From Holophagaceae bacterium (lineage in GTDB: Bacteria; Acidobacteriota; Holophagae; Holophagales; Holophagaceae), in NCBI GenBank assembly GCA_003158505.1, contig PMJK01000026.1, positions 1 to 30,927 on the forward strand: 30,927 nt of DNA, given 5' to 3'. Below the pieces are notes generated by a model that was not told where the DNA came from, did not search any database, and worked only from the letters and a program-made list of their open reading frames with translations. This document shows positions 17,227 through 23,760 of this stretch, piece after piece (position 1 is the first letter of the stretch; each line of letters starts with the position of its first letter). A program made the translations under genes and the position numbers.

Positions 17227-19397
17227 CAGATGGACTCGTAGCGGCGGCGCAGGCGCTGGCGCACCAGTTCCGCAACGGTATTGAGGATGAACGTGAGGAT
17301 GAAGAGCAGGAAGGCAGCCAGGAAGAGTACCCGGTAGAGGGTCCCGTGCAGGGGCGCCTCAGGAATTTCCACGGCGATGTTGGCGCTGAGGGTCCGCATG
17401 CCGTTGAAAGGGCTCCAGTCCATGATGGGCGTGTTGCCCGTGGCCATGAGCACGATCATCGTCTCGCCGATGGCCCGCCCCAGGCCCACCATGGTGGCCG
17501 AGAAGATGCCTGGGCTGGCGGTGGGCAGGACGACCCGCCAGGCGGTCTGCCAGGGACTGGCCCCGCAGGCGAGGCTGGCGGAGGTGAGAGATTTGGGCAC
17601 GCTGGAGAGTGCGTCCTCGCTGATCGTGAAGATGATGGGGATGACGGCGAAACCCATGGCGAAACCGACCACCAGGCAATTGCGCTGATCGTAAGTGACG
17701 CCCAGAGCCGTCTGGAGCCAGGTTCGGTAGCTGCCGCCCATGGCCACACGCTCGAACCAGGGTCCCGCCAGGGCGGCCAGCCACACGCCCACGAGCAGCA
17801 CCGGGACCATCCAGAGCACCTCGCGCCCGCTACCAAAGGCGTTGCGGAAGGGCAGCGGGAGCCTGCTCCAGAAGGGCGCGATCACTATGGCGAGCAGAAG
17901 CACCATGAAGGGATAGACGAAGATTTCCACGGCCATCTTTTCGAGGAGGGGCGCCATCACCAGACCGGCGAGGAATCCCAGGACGACGGAAGGCAGGGCC
18001 GCCATGATCTCGATGGTCGGCTTGATGGCGTTCTTCAGCCGGGGGGTGGCGAACTGGGACGTGTAGAGGGCGCCCAGCACGGCCAGTGGGAAGGCGAAGA
18101 GCATGGCATAGAGGGTCCCCTTGAGGGTCCCGAAGAGCAGCGGAACCAGACTGAATTTGGGCTCGAAATCATCCGTGCCCCCGGTGCTCTGCCAGACATA
18201 TTCGGGTTTCTCATAGCCCTCGTAGTGCGTCTTCCCCCAGAGGAGGCCGAAGCTGACCTCGGGATGGGGCGCGTCGAGGGACCAGAGGCGCAGGGCGCCG
18301 GTCGCTTCGTTCGCATGCAGGATGAGGTCGCCCCTTGGGGCTAGGGCCGCGATGCCCGGACCTTCGAGACGGGCGGAGAACATGCGGCGCTCGGTGGTCA
18401 GGTGGTCCACCACCGCCTCGCGGTCGGTCCAGGCGAGAAATCGCTTGTCCCGCTGGCTGGCCTGGAATCCCAACACAGCGCCGTCGAGTCGGGCGAAGGT
18501 GTGGAAGGCCTGGAGCTGGAACACGTCGTTCACGCGGACCCGCTGGAAGGCGCCCAGCTTTCCCTTGGCGCCGCCCACGAGGAGGCTCGACTGACCCAGC
18601 GCGAAGCCCAGGGATTGGATGGGCTCTTCGAATTCGCTGGATGAAAGGACGTTCCCCGTCTCGGGATCGAGGTCGAGCAGGCGGCCTTCCCGCGTTCCCA
18701 CAAAGAGGTCCCGGCCATCCAGACTCCAGGCAGCAGCCGAGGGGTGCAGGAAAGGGGCCACTGGCAGGGGTCTCCAGGTAGGTGCCATGGCACCATCCAA
18801 GCGTGTTTCCGACCATTCGAGCCCTTCCCGGGTCCGGGCAATGACCCTGAGCGATGAGGCTCCCCCCAACCCGCCACCCTCGATGATCCGGAAGTGGAGG
18901 ATCTCGTCAGGCGTCTTCGCCATGGGCAGGCTGCCTTGCCAATGCGGTTCGAGGGTCCACTTGGCGGGATCGTTCTCGCCTGCCGGTTTTGACCAGGACA
19001 TGCGGGTAAGGAACAGGCGGCCATCGGCCCCGATGACCAGGGACTCGCCCCTTGCGTTGAGGGCGGTGAAGGTTCGCCAGGGCCGGGCCGGGCCATCCGT
19101 GGGGACCGGAAGAGGTGTGCCATCAGATGCACGCAGAGCTTTCAAACCCTCGGACCGGGACAACAGCACAACGGTCTTCCCGGATTCATCCAGCCAGGCG
19201 CCGCCGGATCGTGGCGCCTGGAGAGTCCCCAGGGCCTTGGACTGCGGCGGTATGAAGAGGGGCAGGGATTCCTTCAGGATGAACAGGAGCATGGCCAGCA
19301 CGGCACCGATGATCAGCAGGCCGCCACTGGAGATGGTGAAGGCCATGAGCCGATCGATGCGCTTGGCATGGGCCTGATGGGATGGAGTGCTGGGCAT
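17226..19397 (-). CDS. pstC: Phosphate ABC transporter permease PstC (long form)
   Basis: 723-aa permease. TM1 lies at about 17-44. A periplasmic domain of about 360 residues follows, with repeated short strands such as AWSLDGRDLFVGTREGRLLDLDPETG and GFALGQSSLLVGGAKGKLG, suggesting a WD40-like beta-propeller. The permease core begins near 415, with EAA loop EDALSSVPKSLTSASLACGASPWQT and GRAIGETMIVLMATGN. Between core helices there is a further loop (WFERVAMGGSYRTWLQ...). It starts 91 bp after pstS, beyond a strong hairpin, with only a weak ribosome site (GACGA), which would keep permease output below PstS. Overlaps pstA by one base. Confidence 0.94.
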   Translation of the reverse strand: MPSTPSHQAHAKRIDRLMAFTISSGGLLIIGAVLAMLLFILKESLPLFIPPQSKALGTLQAPRSGGAWLDESGKTVVLLSRSEGLKALRASDGTPLPVPTDGPARPWRTFTALNARGESLVIGADGRLFLTRMSWSKPAGENDPAKWTLEPHWQGSLPMAKTPDEILHFRIIEGGGLGGASSLRVIARTREGLEWSETRLDGAMAPTWRPLPVAPFLHPSAAAWSLDGRDLFVGTREGRLLDLDPETGNVLSSSEFEEPIQSLGFALGQSSLLVGGAKGKLGAFQRVRVNDVFQLQAFHTFARLDGAVLGFQASQRDKRFLAWTDREAVVDHLTTERRMFSARLEGPGIAALAPRGDLILHANEATGALRLWSLDAPHPEVSFGLLWGKTHYEGYEKPEYVWQSTGGTDDFEPKFSLVPLLFGTLKGTLYAMLFAFPLAVLGALYTSQFATPRLKNAIKPTIEIMAALPSVVLGFLAGLVMAPLLEKMAVEIFVYPFMVLLLAIVIAPFWSRLPLPFRNAFGSGREVLWMVPVLLVGVWLAALAGPWFERVAMGGSYRTWLQTALGVTYDQRNCLVVGFAMGFAVIPIIFTISEDALSSVPKSLTSASLACGASPWQTAWRVVLPTASPGIFSATMVGLGRAIGETMIVLMATGNTPIMDWSPFNGMRTLSANIAVEIPEAPLHGTLYRVLFLAAFLLFILTFILNTVAELVRQRLRRRYESI

Positions 19398-19440
19398 GTC
19401 GTCTCGTCAGGAAAACGGGCGGAGTGGGTCCCGGTCAACC

Positions 19441-19478
19441 AGCGAGCGGGCCGGAGAAAAACCTTCGGCACGCTCGCT
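19441..19478 (-). terminator. Intercistronic hairpin between pstS and pstC
   Basis: Perfect 8-bp outer stem AGCGAGCG/CGCTCGCT (19441-19448 with 19471-19478). After one mismatch comes a 6-bp inner stem GCCGGA/TTCGGC (19450-19455 with 19464-19469, one G-U). The loop is 8 nt. It starts 11 nt past the pstS stop. No T-run follows on the minus strand, so it is better read as an attenuator or 3'-end stabiliser of pstS mRNA than as a full intrinsic terminator. Confidence 0.75.
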
Positions 19479-19488
19479 TCGAGGATGC

Positions 19489-20463
19489 CTAATTCAGGAT
19501 GGCGACCTGCTCGGTTTCCATCTTGGCGGTCAGGGGGAGGAACCCGTCCTTCACCACGATCTCCTGCCCTTCCTTGCTGAGCACGAACTTCAGGAACTCG
19601 CGGGTCAGTGGGTCGACGGGTTTCTTGGGATCCCTGTTGATGTAGATGTAGAGGTAGCGGGACAGGGGGTACTTGCCGCTCAGGGCGTTCTCGTAGGTGG
19701 CCGCGAAGACGGCACCGCCGTTCTTCGTTTCATCAGACATGGGGACGGCCCGGACGCCGGAGGTGGCATAACCGATGCCGCTGTAGCCGATGGCGAAGCG
19801 GTCGGAGCCGACACTCTGGACGACGGAAGAGGACCCGGGCTGTTCCTTCACGGTGTCCTTGTAGTCGCCCTTGAATAGCGCGTGCTCCTTGAAGTAGCCG
19901 TAGGTGCCGCTGGCGCTGTTGCGGCCGTAGAGGCTGATGGGTCGGTTGGCGAAGTCACCGGTCAGCCCCAGGTCACCCCAGACCTTGAGCTCCTTAGCAT
20001 AGCCGCCCTTGCGGCCCTTCGAGAAGATGGCGTCCACCTGCTGCATGCTGAGGGACTTGATGGGATTGCCCTTGTTCACGAACACCGCCAGGGTGTCGAT
20101 GGCCACGGCGACCTTGGTGGGCTTGTAGCCGAACTTCTTTTCGAACTTGTCGCTCTCCTCGGACTTCATCTCCCGGCTCATGGGGCCCAGCTGGCTGGTG
20201 CTTTCGATGAGGGCCGGGGGAGCGGTGGTGGAGCCCTTGCCCTCCACCTGGATCTTCACGTTGGGATACTTCTTGTTGAAGCCTTCGACCCAGTAGGCCA
20301 TGAGGTTGTTCAGGGTGTCGGAACCGATGGAGTTCAGATTCCCGCTGATCCCGGACACTTTCTTGTAGGTAGTGACCTTGGGGTCCACCTTGACGGTCTG
20401 TGCGGCGGCGGATAGTCCCACCAGGGTGGCCAGGACGGTCTGGGCCAGGATTCGGATCCTCAT
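19489..20463 (-). CDS. pstS: Periplasmic phosphate-binding protein PstS
   Basis: 324-aa substrate-binding protein of the Pst importer. Signal peptide MRIRILAQTVLATLVGLSAAAQ. Phosphate-contact motifs: GSDTLNNLM, VEGKGSTTAPPALIESTSQLGPMSREM, and YGRNSASGTYGYF. The terminal LTREFLKFVLSKEGQEIVVKDGFLPL is typical of the family. The ATG at 20463 is fixed by an excellent SD (AAGGAGG, 6 nt) and the signal peptide; the frame is open upstream to 20763 but that is not coding. It leads the pst-phoU-phoB operon, downstream of the Pho-box-like element at 20515-20540. Confidence 0.96.
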   Translation of the reverse strand: MRIRILAQTVLATLVGLSAAAQTVKVDPKVTTYKKVSGISGNLNSIGSDTLNNLMAYWVEGFNKKYPNVKIQVEGKGSTTAPPALIESTSQLGPMSREMKSEESDKFEKKFGYKPTKVAVAIDTLAVFVNKGNPIKSLSMQQVDAIFSKGRKGGYAKELKVWGDLGLTGDFANRPISLYGRNSASGTYGYFKEHALFKGDYKDTVKEQPGSSSVVQSVGSDRFAIGYSGIGYATSGVRAVPMSDETKNGGAVFAATYENALSGKYPLSRYLYIYINRDPKKPVDPLTREFLKFVLSKEGQEIVVKDGFLPLTAKMETEQVAILN

Positions 20464-20514
20464 GGATGCCTCCTTAGATGGCCTTGATGCTGAGTCCCTG
20501 GGGTGAAGGGTTTT

Positions 20515-20540
20515 GTTACAGGCTGTGACATCCCTGTAAC
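20515..20540. promoter_or_regulatory. Palindromic Pho-box-like PhoB site upstream of pstS
   Basis: Perfect inverted repeat GTTACAGG/CCTGTAAC (20515-20522 and 20533-20540) around a 10-bp spacer. Reading the plus strand, 20523-20540 is CTGTGACATCCCTGTAAC: two 7-bp direct repeats 11 bp apart, the Pho-box architecture (consensus CTGTCAT-4-CTGTCAY). On the minus strand there are TGTCAC and TGTAAC copies 10 bp apart facing pstS. The element is 52-77 bp upstream of the pstS start, a fitting position for PhoB activation. No clear -10 for pstS was identified. Confidence 0.7.
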
Positions 20541-20557
20541 TTCCCCCCCGATGAGGC

Positions 20558-20586
20558 TTGCTATGGCGGAAATAAGTGGGTTTAAT
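20558..20586 (+). promoter_or_regulatory. Predicted sigma70-type promoter of rne
   Basis: -35 TTGCTA (20558-20563, 4/6 to consensus), a 17-bp spacer, and -10 TTTAAT (20581-20586, 5/6). It is divergent from pstS and begins 17 bp after the Pho-box palindrome ends. Transcription would start near 20593, giving a GC-rich leader of about 197 nt before rne. Confidence 0.55.
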
Positions 20587-20789
20587 GCTAGAAGATCCTG
20601 CGGGTCGAATGAGGCACCGCCCCTTCCCGAGGATCGCGACCATCCCGATTTTTTCCCCACGGGTGGCCGAAGTCAGGGCAGGGCCCCCTTCGGTTTCCCG
20701 ATCCACCATCCCCAGAACATCCACCCAGGGCTGCTGAGCCTGCTGGGCGTCAGCCGCAGCCAAGCCCCTGGGCCCCGAGAGGAGCCTAC

Positions 20790-23024
20790 TTGAACCCCAA
20801 GAAGACCATGATGATCAACGCCACGGATCCAGAAGAGATCCGAGTGGCCACCCTGATCGACGGCGTGCTGTTCGACTACGACGTCGAATTCCTGCACAAC
20901 GAGAAAATCAAGGGCAACCTCTACAAGGCTCGCGTCGTCCGAGTGGACACCAGCCTCCAGGCGGCCTTCGTCCACTTCGGCGGCCAGAAGAACGGCTTCC
21001 TGCCCCTGGGCGAGTTGCCCCGAGACCTGAGTGGCGATGGACGCCGGGGCCGCATCCAGGACGTCCTCCAGCGGGACCAAGAAATCCTCGTCCAGGCCGT
21101 CCGCGAGGAACTCGGCGGCAAGGGTGCCATGATGACCGGCCAAGTCAGCCTGGCGGGCCGCTACCTGGTGATCACACCCGGCAACCCCGTGAACGGCATC
21201 AGCCGGAAGATCGAAGCCACCGAGGAACGCCGCCACTTCAAGCAGCTCATCGACACGCTGGACATCCCCGAAGACATCGGCGTGATCGTCCGCACCGCCA
21301 GCCTGGGTGTCACCAAGGAGGACTTCCAGCGGGACCTGGAGTACCTGCTGGACACCTACAAGGAGGTGCTGAACCGCTACAAGCACCGGCACGGAGTTGG
21401 CCTGGTGTGGCAGGAGGACGATGTCGTCACCCGCACCCTGCGCGACACCTTCAGTGCCGATGTGGAGGAAGTGCAGATCGACGATCTGGACACCTTCCAT
21501 GCCGCCCAGTCCTTCTTCAAACGCACCATGCCCCAGTACCTCGACGCGCTGAAGCATTACACCGGCAAGAAACCCCTGTTCTCCCGCCACCAGTTGGAGG
21601 AGCAGATCGACCGCGTCTATGGGCGGAAGGTGGGACTGCCCAGTGGCGGCGCCCTGGTACTGGACCAGACCGAGGCCCTGGTGGCCATCGACGTGAACAG
21701 CGGCAAGACCTCCGGCGACGGCGTAGAGGACATGGCCCACAAGACCAACATGGAGGCCGCGGAGGAAGTGGCCCGGCAGCTGCGCCTGCGCGACCTGGCC
21801 GGTTTAGTCGTCATCGATTTCATCGACATGAAGCGCGAGTCCCACATCCGCGCCGTCCAGGACCGCCTGGTGGACTGCCTCAAGGCCGACAAGGCCCGGA
21901 TGGAAGTGGGGAAGATCAACCGCTTCGGCGTGCTGGTCATGACCCGCCAGCGCATCCGCCCCAGCCTCCAGCACGTCAATCACGAGACCTGCCCCACCTG
22001 CACTGGCACCGGCAAGGTGAAGACCATCGAGGCCATGGCACTCTCCGTGGTGCGAAAGCTGCATGGCATCCTCGCCAAGGGCGGCATCGGCGAGATCCGG
22101 ATCAAACTGGCCCCTGCCATCGCCGCAGCTGTCCTCAACGAGAAACGTGGCGACCTGATCCAGATGGAGGAGGAAAGCGAGGCGAAGATCCTCATCCAGG
22201 CCGACTGGTCAATGGGTTACGGGGAGATGGCCGCCGAGATCGAGCGGGCCGAGGAAGTTCCCGTCGAGAAGTCGACCCCCAAGCCCTCCCGCGAGAAGAG
22301 CCCTGCCGAAGAAGAAACCGTGGTGCTGGGTGGGGACAGTCCCATCTCGTTCGACAAGGCCTTGGGCCTGCATGGCGAAGGCCCCAAGGAAGCCAAGAAG
22401 GAAGCCTTCAAATATGACCGCCGCGATCTCCAGCGGGCGGCTCTGGACGAGCGGGAGCGCCTGCGAGCCCTCTTCGAAAGCGCCAAGCCCGAAGACGATG
22501 AGACCGAGGATGGCCCCGAGGAGGCGGGTGACGAAGCCAAGAGTGACGGAGCCAAGCGCAAGCGCCGCCGCCGCCGCCGCAAGGGTGGTGCTGACAAGGG
22601 CGCTGAGGCCATGTTGGAGGTGGCGTCTTCGGAGGCTCGTCCCGTCCCGGAATCCCAGGTCGAGGTCCAGCCTGAGCCTCCCAGGGCTACGCCGGACCTG
22701 GTGGCCAGCCTGCTTACGCCCAGCCCGAGGCCCAGGATTGGCGGACCCGCTCCGGTCGTTGCTCCGATGCCTCCGCAAGTTCCAAAGCCCAAACGCACTC
22801 CCCGGGCCAAAGTGACGTCGATTCCGGAACCTGGCCTGATGCCGCCCCCCGCCACCTCGCCGGCTCCGGCCCCCGAACCCACCGCCCCAGGGAAGAAGAA
22901 ACTCGCCCCCAGGGCCAAGCCTTCCAAGGCTGCTCCCGACAAGGACAAGGCCGCGAAAGCCGTCAAGGAGGCCCCTGGACCCAAGGTGACCCGAACCAAG
23001 AAGGCCAAGGCCAAGGCCGAGTAG
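20790..23024 (+). CDS. rne: Ribonuclease E (Rne/Rng family endoribonuclease)
   Basis: 744-aa single-strand endoribonuclease of mRNA decay and rRNA/tRNA processing. The N-terminus (MMINATDPEEIRVATLIDGVLFDYDVE) resembles RNase E more than RNase G. The S1 domain spans about 38-118. DNase-I-like catalytic site: D301 (VAIDVNSGKTSG) and D343 (VIDFIDM). The Zn-link CPTC is at C401/C404, matching E. coli C404/C407. From about 500 on, the tail is low-complexity: an Arg-rich block (KRKRRRRRRKGG, near 588-599) and long Pro/Ala/Lys stretches, likely disordered and RNA-binding. The start is TTG at 20790 with GAGGAG 6 nt upstream; ATG at 20808 is the alternative. Predicted own promoter at 20558-20586. Confidence 0.93.
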   Translation: MNPKKTMMINATDPEEIRVATLIDGVLFDYDVEFLHNEKIKGNLYKARVVRVDTSLQAAFVHFGGQKNGFLPLGELPRDLSGDGRRGRIQDVLQRDQEILVQAVREELGGKGAMMTGQVSLAGRYLVITPGNPVNGISRKIEATEERRHFKQLIDTLDIPEDIGVIVRTASLGVTKEDFQRDLEYLLDTYKEVLNRYKHRHGVGLVWQEDDVVTRTLRDTFSADVEEVQIDDLDTFHAAQSFFKRTMPQYLDALKHYTGKKPLFSRHQLEEQIDRVYGRKVGLPSGGALVLDQTEALVAIDVNSGKTSGDGVEDMAHKTNMEAAEEVARQLRLRDLAGLVVIDFIDMKRESHIRAVQDRLVDCLKADKARMEVGKINRFGVLVMTRQRIRPSLQHVNHETCPTCTGTGKVKTIEAMALSVVRKLHGILAKGGIGEIRIKLAPAIAAAVLNEKRGDLIQMEEESEAKILIQADWSMGYGEMAAEIERAEEVPVEKSTPKPSREKSPAEEETVVLGGDSPISFDKALGLHGEGPKEAKKEAFKYDRRDLQRAALDERERLRALFESAKPEDDETEDGPEEAGDEAKSDGAKRKRRRRRRKGGADKGAEAMLEVASSEARPVPESQVEVQPEPPRATPDLVASLLTPSPRPRIGGPAPVVAPMPPQVPKPKRTPRAKVTSIPEPGLMPPPATSPAPAPEPTAPGKKKLAPRAKPSKAAPDKDKAAKAVKEAPGPKVTRTKKAKAKAE

Positions 23025-23030
23025 GTCGAG

Positions 23031-23753
23031 ATGGCCGTCTACTGGCTGGCGCCCCTCGCATCCCTGGCCACCCTTCTGGGCGGCTGGGGTGTGGTGCGCT
23101 TTCTCCAGGGCCGGGCCCAGTTCATGCGTCTGCTGTCAGGCGTGGCGGCTGGCTACCTGCTATCGGTCACCCTCGTGCGCATCATTCCCGAAAGTATTGA
23201 GGCGAGGGGCGGGGAAACGAACGCCCTGTGGGTGCTCGGAGGCTACCTGCTGGTGCACGTCATGGAGCACGGCATCACGCTCCACTTCCACTATGGTGAA
23301 GAGACCCACATCCATGGTTCGCCCCTAACTGGCATCATGGCTCTTGTGGGTCTTTCCCTGCACAGCCTCATGGATGGCGTGGCGATCGCTGCTGCCCTCT
23401 CTACGCATAGCAATCTGGGGCCGCTGGTCGTGATGGGCATCCTGTTCCACCGCATTCCTGAAGGCGGCACCATCGCCTCGATCTTCCTGGTGAATGGGTT
23501 CGGGAATCGCGGCGCCCTGATGGCGGCGGGCACCCTTGCCCTGGCTGCCCTGGTCGGGTCTGCCGGACAGTCGCTGCTGCAACTTCCGATTGGCCCGATG
23601 CTCGGCCTGACGGCCGGACTGACGCTCTATGTCGCCAGTTCCGATCTGCTGCCGGAAGTCCAGAAGGTGTCAGGCTTCCGAAGCACGGTCGCGTTGCTGT
23701 CAGGTGTGGGCATCTTCCTCGTCAGCGCGCGGCTGCTGCCGCATTCGCACTGA
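23031..23753 (+). CDS. ZIP family divalent metal transporter
   Basis: 240-aa inner-membrane protein with about eight hydrophobic segments. The metal-site motifs of ZIP transporters are intact: HSLMDG (111-116) in TM4 and HRIPEGG (140-146) in TM5. A His-rich loop (EHGITLHFHYGEETHIHG, about 79-96) precedes them and probably binds metal. Likely zinc or iron uptake; cation specificity cannot be inferred. It starts 6 bp after the rne stop and ends 7 bp before lptD, so the three probably form one plus-strand unit, though with weak ribosome sites. Confidence 0.9.
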   Translation: MAVYWLAPLASLATLLGGWGVVRFLQGRAQFMRLLSGVAAGYLLSVTLVRIIPESIEARGGETNALWVLGGYLLVHVMEHGITLHFHYGEETHIHGSPLTGIMALVGLSLHSLMDGVAIAAALSTHSNLGPLVVMGILFHRIPEGGTIASIFLVNGFGNRGALMAAGTLALAALVGSAGQSLLQLPIGPMLGLTAGLTLYVASSDLLPEVQKVSGFRSTVALLSGVGIFLVSARLLPHSH

Positions 23754-23760
23754 GTGCTGC

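Noticed and set aside
20503..20793. 96-aa plus-strand frame in the pstS/rne intergenic region
   Set aside because: Starts inside the Pho-box region and overlaps the rne SD and start; no coding character.
22557..22582. CGC trinucleotide run as a microsatellite
   Set aside because: It is in frame within rne and encodes the Arg-rich block; better explained by protein composition than by a non-coding repeat.
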